Assembly: GCA_013001935.1 (NCBI GenBank)
Contig: JABDKZ010000333.1
Coordinates: forward strand, 1 to 8,097
Reading direction: 5' to 3'
DNA length: 8,097 nucleotides
From: Maribacter sp.
Lineage (GTDB): Bacteria; Bacteroidota; Bacteroidia; Flavobacteriales; Flavobacteriaceae
The position numbers were made by a program, and so were the translations under genes. The notes beneath the pieces were generated by a model. That model was not told the origin of the DNA. It worked only from the letters and a program-made list of their open reading frames with translations, and made no database searches. The stretch's first letter is position 1; each line of letters starts with the position of its first letter. Positions 1 through 6,144 of the stretch are shown here, piece by piece.

Positions 1-885
1 ACTTGTAGTATTCGAAAGCTTTGGATTAAACCTGAAGGAATGTGAAAGTCCTGCCAAAGTATATTTATTGGCTTCATACCCTTTCGCGGCATTCCAGGTA
101 AATGCTGCTTGGGTAGGATCTTCATCAAAGTCATTTTGGCTTAAAGAACTTGCGATTTGCGCTGAATAATCAATATAATTCAATAAGAGTGCGACCTTGC
201 TTTTTGAGTTTATTTTATAGGCGGTATTCAATAATAAACCATCTCTTTCAAAACGGCTATTCTCGCGATAACCATCAAGTGTCATATGACCGTACCGAAG
301 CTCCATGGATAATTTGGTATCAGCATGTGTAAATCCAAAGCTATTTTTAATCAGCCCGTAAGAACCAAGTGTTAAATTATTTCGCAGCGTTGTAGATTCA
401 AGTACGGCTTCTTTAGGGTTCAAGATAATTGTGCCACCCAGATTTGCCCCAAAAGCAGTTCCTTTAGGACCTTTGATGACTTCAATCGAATTCATGTTCT
501 CAAGATCATAAGCTTCAATAGCCGAAAAGCCCGAACCATCAGTAACTGGGATTTCATTGTAGTATAGTCTTATTTTATCAGTTCCAAAAGGCGTTCGGGC
601 ACCCACACCGCGAATGGTGATTCTATTGGTATTCAATGCACCTGAAAGCACATAAACACCAGAAATCTGATTTAAGGAGGAGGTCATTTCAACTGGACTG
701 AAATTCTGAAAAATCTTAGCCCCGATTACTTTTGAAGGCACAATACCTGTTGCCTGTTTTGCCTTTAAGGAGTCTAATAAGATTACTTCTTCCAATTGTG
801 TAATACTATCATTGACCCTATTATCTTGTGCAAATAACACCGTTGTGATAAGAAATAGTAGGAAGGTAAAAAGGTATACTCTCAT
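1..885 (-). CDS. TonB-dependent outer-membrane receptor, N-terminal part (runs off the left edge)
   Basis: Reading the minus strand from the ATG at 885-883 gives 295 codons with no stop, so the C-terminal barrel lies outside the window. Residues 1-19 are a signal peptide (VLFA before Gln20). A TonB-box-like QLEEVIL follows at 30-36. The plug spans about 50-158, with ITIRGVGARTPFGTDKIRL at 89-107 and the signature IEVIKGPKGTAFGANLGG at 134-151. From about 165, alternating strands such as LTLGSYGLIKNSFGF look like the first barrel strands. Such receptors import iron-siderophore complexes, cobalamin or other scarce ligands using TonB-ExbBD energy. The ligand cannot be told from this part. There is no carboxypeptidase-like N-terminal domain and no SusD partner in view, so it resembles the FecA/siderophore type rather than SusC. 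It is divergent from the LRR gene. Family assignment is firm; substrate is unknown. Confidence 0.93.
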   Translation of the reverse strand, partial: MRVYLFTFLLFLITTVLFAQDNRVNDSITQLEEVILLDSLKAKQATGIVPSKVIGAKIFQNFSPVEMTSSLNQISGVYVLSGALNTNRITIRGVGARTPFGTDKIRLYYNEIPVTDGSGFSAIEAYDLENMNSIEVIKGPKGTAFGANLGGTIILNPKEAVLESTTLRNNLTLGSYGLIKNSFGFTHADTKLSMELRYGHMTLDGYRENSRFERDGLLLNTAYKINSKSKVALLLNYIDYSAQIASSLSQNDFDEDPTQAAFTWNAAKGYEANKYTLAGLSHSFRFNPKLSNTTS

Positions 886-1154
886 TGGCCTAAGATAGGG
901 CGTTAATTTAATTATTAAAATAAAAACAACAGACCATTTGGGATTAAATTGGTTTCGAAAACTCCTGCAATACTATAACCAAATACCCTTATTTAAGGCG
1001 CAATTGCAATTCTGATAAATTTTAGAACAATGTGAGGCGTATTCTCCCGTTATTAAGGATAGCTGTATTATATTAGCATTAATAAGTAATACAAAAACAG
1101 CAAATGCAGTTAAGAATTTCAGATAATCGCCCGAATAGCGGTACTACCATAGTC
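886..1154. other. Divergent intergenic region between the receptor and LRR genes
   Basis: This 269-bp AT-rich stretch must hold the promoters for the receptor (minus) and the LRR gene (plus). No full TAnnTTTG box was found on either strand. One-mismatch versions exist: TATATTAG on the plus strand at 1069-1076, and TAGTATTG on the minus strand (plus 968-975). Neither has a convincing TTG partner upstream. No Fur-like box, riboswitch or strong hairpin was recognised. The plus-strand reading frame of the LRR gene is open back to an ATG at 1104, so 1104-1154 could be coding if that start is used. Confidence 0.5.
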
Positions 1155-2039
1155 ATGAAAACGATACTAAGTTTTTTTCTTTTTGTATTAATAGGTGCAT
1201 CAACAGCTGCCCAAGTATCCAAGGTCGAAAGGGACGCCCTGGTTGACTTGTATAAATCTATGGATGGAGGGAATTGGATAAATACTTGGTCTTTGGAACA
1301 ACCAGTGTCGACTTGGTATGGTGTTCAATTGGAGAATAACCATATTGTAGGTCTTAATTTGTTTAATAATAATCTTGTTGGGCAACTCCCCAATTCAATA
1401 GGCAAATTAAAACAGCTGAAAGTATTTAATGTTGCTTTTAATCAATTAAGTGGGCACATACCTACTGAAATTACAACTTTAAAAAAACTCAATGTACTAA
1501 GACTTGGCAAAAATCGGTTTTCAGGATCAATCCCTGAGACTATTGGGGATTTGCAGTCTTTGGAAATCTTGGATTTATATGATAACGATCTTTCTGGAAC
1601 TTTGCCTTCAAGTATTGGTAATTTGGTAAAAATGCGCGTGCTGGTTTTATCGAATAATACCTTTGAAGGTGAAATCCCATCGTCTATTGGCAATTTAAAG
1701 GCCTTGGAAGGATTGGAACTTGGCAATAATAAGATTGGGGGAGTTTTGCCCTTAACTCTAGGAGACCTCGTAAACCTGAATCGTTTGGTCCTGCATGAAA
1801 ATCAATTGGTCGGAACAGTTCCCAGCGCTGTGCTTAACTTACCAAATTTGAAGGTATTACAGTTGCAGAATAATAAGCTCGGTATAGATTTGGTGCTTAC
1901 AAAATCTATGAACACTTCTGAATATGCCCTTTTTGATGCGGGTTATAAGCCTGTGCGTTTTGAAATTGATGATATCCAAAAAATCAATATTGAACGTCAA
2001 ACAAGAATGGCCGATACTAAATTCGAGGATGTTGATTAA
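1155..2039 (+). CDS. Secreted leucine-rich-repeat protein, plant-type 24-residue repeats
   Basis: The 294-residue protein begins with a signal peptide (1-19, ending STAA before Gln20). Residues 25-57 form an N-terminal cap, ERDALVDLYKSMDGGNW followed by STWYGV, of the kind preceding LRRs in plant receptors and many marine bacterial proteins. Seven complete LRRs of exactly 24 residues follow at 63-86, 87-110, 111-134, 135-158, 159-182, 183-206 and 207-230, plus a partial eighth at 231-242. The pattern is LxxLxLxxNxLxGxIPxxIGNL. The last 52 residues are a non-repeat tail with no recognisable sorting domain, lipobox or membrane anchor, so the protein is probably periplasmic or released. LRR solenoids usually bind protein or glycan; the partner is unknown. 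The frame is open to an ATG at 1104, but 1155 puts the signal peptide at the N-terminus. Its stop codon overlaps that of the converging barrel gene. Confidence 0.88.
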   Translation: MKTILSFFLFVLIGASTAAQVSKVERDALVDLYKSMDGGNWINTWSLEQPVSTWYGVQLENNHIVGLNLFNNNLVGQLPNSIGKLKQLKVFNVAFNQLSGHIPTEITTLKKLNVLRLGKNRFSGSIPETIGDLQSLEILDLYDNDLSGTLPSSIGNLVKMRVLVLSNNTFEGEIPSSIGNLKALEGLELGNNKIGGVLPLTLGDLVNLNRLVLHENQLVGTVPSAVLNLPNLKVLQLQNNKLGIDLVLTKSMNTSEYALFDAGYKPVRFEIDDIQKINIERQTRMADTKFEDVD

Positions 2040-2554
2040 AATCTAAATCCGATTGAAAATCCGCCACGGAACATAAAAGTATCCTGAAAAACTTCAGGAT
2101 TTATATTACGGCCCATTCCTGCACTTATTTCCATACTGAATTTATTGCTTTGGGTCACCCATTTGTTGCCAACACCTAGTCCTAAAGCTGTGGTACTGTA
2201 GTCATAATTGCGTACCCCAAGATTATTATCGGGTATTCTATCTTCCCCGGTATAATATAGACCAAAGGCCTCAGCAAAGAATCCACTTCTTGGGTTATAT
2301 CCAAAATATGCCCGTAGGTTAGGGCCAATACCAAAATTACCATTGTAATCGAAAGCATCATTATCGGCATATAAGGTTGCACCAATACTAGTATCTGCGT
2401 TAAAAAAGTACTCGTATGAACCTTCAACTGTACCGCTGACCAAAAATAACCCTGCATTGAATTTAAGCTCATTATTGGAATTGAATTTGGGATAGGCCTG
2501 AGCACTGGCCAAACTACCGCTCAATAATAGGATTATAATATATAGTTTTTTCAT
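2036..2554 (-). CDS. Small outer-membrane beta-barrel protein
   Basis: The 172-residue product has a clear signal peptide, MKKLYIIILLLSGSLASA before Gln19. The rest is made of short alternating segments rich in Gly, Tyr and Phe, such as LKFNAGLFLVSGTVEGSYEYF, TTALGLGVGNKW and KFSMEISAGMG, separated by polar turns. It ends GGFSIGFRF, and a terminal Phe preceded by alternating hydrophobics is the usual recognition signal for the BAM complex. The length suits an eight-stranded barrel. No specific function can be assigned; such proteins include porin-like, adhesin-like and structural members. It is transcribed divergently from xth, and its stop codon (2036-2038) overlaps the LRR stop (2037-2039). 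No exact TAnnTTTG box was found in the upstream 166 bp. The ATG at 2554 is the only start that gives a full signal peptide. Confidence 0.82.
   Translation of the reverse strand: MKKLYIIILLLSGSLASAQAYPKFNSNNELKFNAGLFLVSGTVEGSYEYFFNADTSIGATLYADNDAFDYNGNFGIGPNLRAYFGYNPRSGFFAEAFGLYYTGEDRIPDNNLGVRNYDYSTTALGLGVGNKWVTQSNKFSMEISAGMGRNINPEVFQDTFMFRGGFSIGFRF
2081..2100 (+). terminator. Perfect hairpin, possible terminator of the LRR transcript
   Basis: ATCCTGAA (2081-2088) and TTCAGGAT (2093-2100) form a perfect 8-bp stem with an AAAC loop, 42 bases after the LRR stop codon. On the plus strand it is followed by TTATATT, a weak U-tract. It lies inside the 3' coding end of the converging barrel gene, because the overlapping stop codons leave no intergenic space. 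A role as terminator is inferred; chance or a role in the antisense mRNA is possible. Confidence 0.4.
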
Positions 2555-2695
2555 CGCACAATGTTCTTATATGCCCAAAGGAAATCAAATCCCGTTCCAA
2601 AGTGCTAAAAGCAGCTATGAAATATGGTTTGGAAATTTGCACAACCCTTTTTTAGATAAGCAGCTCAAAGGTGGGCGGGTACAAAAAACATTCCT

Positions 2696-2703
2696 TAATT
2701 TTG
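2696..2703 (+). promoter_or_regulatory. Candidate -7 box for xth
   Basis: TAATTTTG matches the Bacteroidota -7 consensus TAnnTTTG at all six fixed positions. It ends 17 bases before the proposed GTG start of xth, which would give a leader of roughly 12 bases. There is no convincing TTG about 19-21 bases upstream, and the region is AT-rich, so a chance match is possible. If real, it rules out the upstream ATG at 2571 as the start. Confidence 0.35.
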
Positions 2704-2720
2704 ATTCAAATTTTGGACAA

Positions 2721-3482
2721 GTGAAAATAGTATCGTACAACGTAAATGGTATTCGAGCGGCAATAAACAAGGGATTTCTAGACTGGTTAAAGGCCACTGA
2801 CCCCGATGTAATCTGCCTACAGGAAATAAAAGCCATGAAAGAACAATTAGACTTATCCTTATTCGAAGAAGTGGGTTATACGAACAATTATTGGTACAGT
2901 GCCCAAAAAAAGGGGTATAGTGGAGTTGCTATTTTATCAAAGAAGAAACCGGAACATGTAGCATATGGTACGGGAATCGATTATATGGATTTTGAGGGAA
3001 GAAATCTTAGGGCAGATTATAATGGTGTATCTGTTATGAGCCTCTATCTGCCTTCTGGAACAAATATGGACCGGCTAGATTTCAAGTTAAAATATATGGC
3101 CGAGTTTCAGAAATATATTGATGACCTTAGAAAAGAATGTCCCAATCTTATCATATTGGGGGATTATAATATATGCCATGAGGCAATTGATATTCATGAC
3201 CCCGTCCGGAACAAAAAAGTATCTGGCTTTTTACCGGTAGAACGGGAATGGATCGGGAATTTTATTAAGAGCGGTTTCATAGATAGCTTTAGGCATTTTA
3301 ATAAAGAACCGGATAATTATACATGGTGGAGTTATCGTGCTAATGCCAGAAACAATAACAAAGGCTGGCGGCTTGATTATGGCATGGTGAGCCAGCCTCT
3401 AGAAAACCGATTAAAACGATCGGTCATCTTATCGGATGCTAGGCATAGCGACCATTGCCCTATCTTGCTAGAGCTGGGTTAA
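2721..3482 (+). CDS. xth: Exodeoxyribonuclease III (AP endonuclease, Xth/ExoA family)
   Basis: This is a cytoplasmic Mg-dependent enzyme of base-excision repair: it cuts DNA at abasic sites and removes 3'-blocking groups. With the GTG at 2721 the protein is 253 residues, the usual size, and starts VKIVSYNVNGIRAA as the family does. Visible active-site residues are Asn7, Glu35 (LQEIKA), Tyr109 (SLYLPSG), Asp148 and Asn150 (GDYNICHEAIDIHDP), the WRLDY segment at 216-220, and the closing Asp244-His245 (SDHCP). These correspond to E. coli ExoIII residues N7, E34, Y109, D151, N153, D258 and H259. The frame remains open upstream to an ATG at 2571, adding 50 residues outside the conserved fold, so that start is unlikely. 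No good Shine-Dalgarno is present. A hairpin around the stop codon suggests a monocistronic unit. Confidence 0.95.
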   Translation: MKIVSYNVNGIRAAINKGFLDWLKATDPDVICLQEIKAMKEQLDLSLFEEVGYTNNYWYSAQKKGYSGVAILSKKKPEHVAYGTGIDYMDFEGRNLRADYNGVSVMSLYLPSGTNMDRLDFKLKYMAEFQKYIDDLRKECPNLIILGDYNICHEAIDIHDPVRNKKVSGFLPVEREWIGNFIKSGFIDSFRHFNKEPDNYTWWSYRANARNNNKGWRLDYGMVSQPLENRLKRSVILSDARHSDHCPILLELG

Positions 3483-3501
3483 TGTCTTAACCTACAGCTT
3501 T
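3472..3501 (+). terminator. Hairpin around the xth stop codon, likely terminator
   Basis: AGCTGGGTTAA (3472-3482) pairs with TTAACCTACAGCT (3487-3499). This gives 6 bp (GGTTAA/TTAACC) next to a TGTC loop, a two-base TA bulge on the 3' arm, then 5 bp (AGCTG/CAGCT). It is followed by a short TTT run. The xth TAA stop (3480-3482) is the loop-side end of the 5' arm. The U-tract is poor, so it could be an RNA-protecting 3' stem rather than an intrinsic terminator. Confidence 0.5.
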
Positions 3502-3518
3502 CAGCGATATAATATTCG

Positions 3519-3526
3519 TAACTTTG
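3519..3526 (+). promoter_or_regulatory. Candidate -7 box for the aldo-keto reductase gene
   Basis: TAACTTTG is an exact match to the Bacteroidota -7 consensus TAnnTTTG. It sits 31 bases before the ATG and just after the putative xth terminator, which is where a new promoter would be expected. The predicted leader is about 25 bases. No TTG was found at the usual -33 spacing; a TTTC at 3499-3502 is the nearest thing. Confidence 0.5.
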
Positions 3527-3557
3527 CCAATTGAAAAATTAAAGAATAAGTTGCTGA

Positions 3558-4598
3558 ATGATTTACACCAAGCTGCCACATACCGATATTGAAGTAAGTA
3601 AAATATGTCTTGGCACCATGACATGGGGCAATCAGAATACTGAAACTGAAGGCCATGAACAGATGGATTATGCCATTGACCAAGGTATCAATTTTTTTGA
3701 TACGGCAGAATTATATCCTATTCCAGCTCACCCCGACCGCTATGCACATACCGAGAAAATTATCGGTAATTGGTTTAAGCAAAATGGAAATAGGGACCAA
3801 ATAATTCTTGGCACTAAAATTGCCGGGAATGGTGATTTCAGCAAATTCATAAGAACCACAGGTTTTTCTAAGGAATCTATTATAAATGCAGTCGAAGGCA
3901 GTTTAAAACGATTGAAAACAGATTATATTGATGTTTATCAATTGCATTGGCCAGAGCGCTCCACGAATTATTTTGGTCATCGTGACTATGAACATGATAT
4001 TAGGGACCATTGGGAAGACAATTTTCATCAGGTGTTGGAAACCCTTAGGGATCTGATACTTGAGGGAAAGATTAGGCATGTGGGCATATCCAATGAAACT
4101 CCCTGGGGTACCATGCGATATCTTGAAGAAGGAAAGGTGCATCCAAGTTTACCCAGAATGATTACGATTCAAAATCCGTTTTGTCTTTTAAACCGATTGT
4201 TCGAAACCGGGTTAAGTGAAATCGCGATTCGTGAGCAAATGGGTTTGTTGGCATACTCCCCTTTGGGCTTTGGCGTATTAAGTGGTAAGTATTTGGGAGG
4301 TAAACGTCCTGAAAAGTCGCGAATTACCTTATTCCCGGCATACAAACGGTACAATAGTGAAACCAGTATTAAAGCTACCCAAAGGTACTTTGATCTTGCA
4401 CAAAAACATGGTCTGTCATTGGCACAGATGGCCTTGGCTTTTGTCAATACACGACCTTTTGTGACAAGCACTATTATTGGGGCAACGACAATGGCGCAAC
4501 TAAAAGAAAATATTGGTAGTATACAAGTTGATTTGAACGATGAAATAATAAGGGATATCAATGCTATACATGACGAAATCCCGAATCCCTCACCTTAA
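3558..4598 (+). CDS. tas: NADP(H)-dependent aldo-keto reductase, Tas family
   Basis: The 346-residue protein is the same length as E. coli Tas and aligns with it end to end from memory. Shared blocks include the opening PHTDIEVSKICLGTMTWGNQN, YAIDQGINFFDTAELYP, GNW, SLKRLKTDYIDVYQLHWPER, GKIRHVGISNETPWGTMRYL, ITIQNPFCLLNR, LLAYSPLGFGVLSGKYL, LAQMALAFV and GATTMAQLKENI. The catalytic tetrad is visible as Asp48, Tyr53, Lys87 and His130, and the C-terminal GATTMAQLKEN block is a cofactor-binding segment. It should be a cytoplasmic (beta/alpha)8-barrel reductase of aldehydes or ketones. The natural substrate of Tas is not settled; E. coli tas was named for suppressing tyrosine auxotrophy. It appears to have its own promoter after xth. 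The membrane microprotein gene starts 10 bases downstream and may be co-transcribed. Confidence 0.93.
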   Translation: MIYTKLPHTDIEVSKICLGTMTWGNQNTETEGHEQMDYAIDQGINFFDTAELYPIPAHPDRYAHTEKIIGNWFKQNGNRDQIILGTKIAGNGDFSKFIRTTGFSKESIINAVEGSLKRLKTDYIDVYQLHWPERSTNYFGHRDYEHDIRDHWEDNFHQVLETLRDLILEGKIRHVGISNETPWGTMRYLEEGKVHPSLPRMITIQNPFCLLNRLFETGLSEIAIREQMGLLAYSPLGFGVLSGKYLGGKRPEKSRITLFPAYKRYNSETSIKATQRYFDLAQKHGLSLAQMALAFVNTRPFVTSTIIGATTMAQLKENIGSIQVDLNDEIIRDINAIHDEIPNPSP

Positions 4599-4608
4599 AT
4601 AGAACAAT

Positions 4609-4707
4609 ATGAATTTTATGAGTATCGGTTTTGGCCAGCTGGCCTTGATAATTGTTGTGGTGCTGATTATTTTGGTTTTTGCCAGAATCATGCGAGATAA
4701 ACGTTAA
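4609..4707 (+). CDS. Single-pass membrane microprotein, 32 residues, unknown function
   Basis: An ATG 10 bases after the tas stop opens a 32-codon frame ending in TAA. It begins MNFMSIGFGQLALIIVV, continues with an uninterrupted hydrophobic helix to about residue 25, and ends in the basic tail RIMRDKR. That composition predicts one transmembrane helix with its C-terminus in the cytoplasm. Such an uninterrupted hydrophobic stretch and clean basic end are unlike random intergenic DNA. The short IGxGQL-helix-VFA layout recalls the N-terminal anchor of TatA/TatE, but the amphipathic helix and acidic tail are missing, so it is not a working TatA. ATG codon 4 is an alternative start. There is no Shine-Dalgarno, as for most genes here. 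Its stop overlaps that of radA in TTAA. I do not recognise a family, and expression is unproven. Confidence 0.55.
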   Translation: MNFMSIGFGQLALIIVVVLIILVFARIMRDKR

Positions 4708-6065
4708 CCAAACAACCCACTCGCAACATCCTCAATTCTTGAGACAAGCTCAATATTTATTTTTGGCGTATTTAGACTTATTTTATTGTTCCTGGAAACA
4801 TAAATGGTGGTAAAACCCAACTTTTCAGCTTCTAATATACGTTGTTCCACACGCTGTACCGGTCTAATTTCACCAGCTAAGCCAACTTCAGCTGCAAAAC
4901 AAACACCATGCGCAATAGGAATATCTTCATTACTTGATAGAATAGCAGCGATTACGGCTAGGTCAATCGCAGGATCATCAATAGAGATACCTCCGGTAAT
5001 GTTAAGAAAAACATCTTTCGCTCCCAATTTGAATCCAGCCCGTTTTTCAAGAACAGCCAATAACATATTCAATCTTTTTGCATTATACCCGGTAGTTGAG
5101 CGTTGGGGTGTGCCATAAACAGCGGTGCTTACCAAAGCCTGAATTTCGATCATCAAAGGGCGCATGCCTTCGACGGTAGAGGCAATGGCCGTGCCGCTCA
5201 GTCCTTCATCGTTTTTTGAGATCAGTATTTCAGATGGATTGTTCACTTCCCGGAGTCCGCTTCCCAGCATTTCATATATACCAAGTTCGGCTGTAGATCC
5301 AAATCGGTTTTTTAGGGCACGCAGAATTCGATATACGTAATTGCGATCGCCTTCAAATTGAAGTACCGTATCGACCATATGCTCCAAAATTTTAGGCCCG
5401 GCAATAGAGCCGTCTTTGGTGATATGACCGATCAAAATGACGGGGGTATTGGTTTCCTTCGCAAATTTGATGAGCTCTGCGGTACATTCCCTAATTTGGG
5501 AAATACTTCCTGCGGCAGATTCAATATAATCGGAGTGTAAGGTCTGAATAGAATCAATGACCACGATATCGGGTTCCATGGCTTCAATCTGCTGAAAGAT
5601 ATTTTGGGTTTTTGTTTCCGTAAGGATATAACAGTTATTACTATTGGGCAAAATACGGTCTGCCCGCATCTTGATCTGCTTCTGACTTTCCTCACCTGAA
5701 ACATAGAGCGTTTTATAAGGCAGTTTCAATGCGATCTGAAGCAATAGGGTACTTTTGCCAACCCCTGGCTCCCCACCCAATAAAACCAATGAGCCTGGAA
5801 CAAGACCACCACCTAAAACGCGATTAAATTCCAAGTCATGGGTGTTTAATCGCAGTTCTTTATCAGTGCTTATTTCATTGACACGTAATGGTTTTGCTAT
5901 TTTTTTATGGGTGCTGTTAGGGGTTTTCCAACTTGTTTTTTGGTCTTTATGAATGACCTCTTCAACGACGGTATTCCATTCTTTACAAGCAGCACATTGC
6001 CCTACCCATTTGGCATATTGGGTACCGCAGTTTTGGCAGAAAAATGCAGTTTTTGTTTTGGCCAT
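4704..6065 (-). CDS. radA: DNA repair protein RadA (Sms), branch-migration ATPase
   Basis: RadA is a RecA-like hexameric ATPase that drives branch migration and helps resolve recombination intermediates. All family parts are present in 453 residues, the normal length. The N-terminal zinc finger has Cys10, Cys13, Cys24 and Cys27. The Walker A is GEPGVGKST at 98-106, and the Walker B-like segment is DIVVID at 166-171. The RadA-specific KNRFG motif is at 252-256. A C-terminal Lon-protease-like domain runs from about 300, with GGISIDDPAIDLAV at 358-371 and AAEVGLAGEIRPV at 391-403; in RadA this domain is a scaffold, not a protease. The start is supported by AGAGAGG two bases before ATG, one of the few Shine-Dalgarno-like sites in the window, although the spacing is short. 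It follows the hydrolase-like gene by 79 bp on the same strand. Confidence 0.97.
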   Translation of the reverse strand: MAKTKTAFFCQNCGTQYAKWVGQCAACKEWNTVVEEVIHKDQKTSWKTPNSTHKKIAKPLRVNEISTDKELRLNTHDLEFNRVLGGGLVPGSLVLLGGEPGVGKSTLLLQIALKLPYKTLYVSGEESQKQIKMRADRILPNSNNCYILTETKTQNIFQQIEAMEPDIVVIDSIQTLHSDYIESAAGSISQIRECTAELIKFAKETNTPVILIGHITKDGSIAGPKILEHMVDTVLQFEGDRNYVYRILRALKNRFGSTAELGIYEMLGSGLREVNNPSEILISKNDEGLSGTAIASTVEGMRPLMIEIQALVSTAVYGTPQRSTTGYNAKRLNMLLAVLEKRAGFKLGAKDVFLNITGGISIDDPAIDLAVIAAILSSNEDIPIAHGVCFAAEVGLAGEIRPVQRVEQRILEAEKLGFTTIYVSRNNKISLNTPKINIELVSRIEDVASGLFG

Positions 6066-6086
6066 TACCTCTCTGTTGGTTCTGGC

Positions 6087-6094
6087 TAAAGATA
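6087..6094 (-). promoter_or_regulatory. Candidate -7 box for radA
   Basis: On the minus strand this reads TATCTTTA, one mismatch (final A for G) from the Bacteroidota -7 consensus TAnnTTTG, 21 bases before the radA ATG. It lies in the 79-bp gap after the hydrolase-like gene, so it could give radA its own promoter within a longer unit. No TTG partner is evident, so support is limited. Confidence 0.3.
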
Positions 6095-6144
6095 AAGGAA
6101 TCTTTTAAAAAAGTTAGCGGATTATCGTTTTTCTGATTGAAAAT

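Noticed and set aside
150..332. 60-residue plus-strand open frame
   Set aside because: It is antisense to the receptor coding sequence, which extends unbroken over the same bases.
890..897. TATCTTAG on the minus strand as a -7 box for the receptor gene
   Set aside because: It is only four bases from the ATG, which would leave almost no leader, and it mismatches the consensus.
1442..1726. 94-residue open frame on the minus strand
   Set aside because: It mirrors the LRR repeats; the repeated composition explains the long open frame.
2182..2505. 107-residue minus-strand frame within the barrel gene
   Set aside because: It is a shifted reading of the barrel gene, which has the signal peptide and BAM-type C-terminus in the other frame.
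4169..4561. 130-residue open frame on the minus strand
   Set aside because: It lies wholly inside tas, whose protein is conserved end to end; the antisense product has no recognisable domain.
4633..4644. Perfect 12-base palindrome GGCCAGCTGGCC
   Set aside because: It has no loop beyond the central AGCT, no flanking pairing and no T-run, and sits in the codons of the microprotein. It occurs once, so no site function can be claimed.
4804..5118. 104-residue open frame on the plus strand
   Set aside because: It is antisense to the conserved Lon-like domain of radA and shows no family features.
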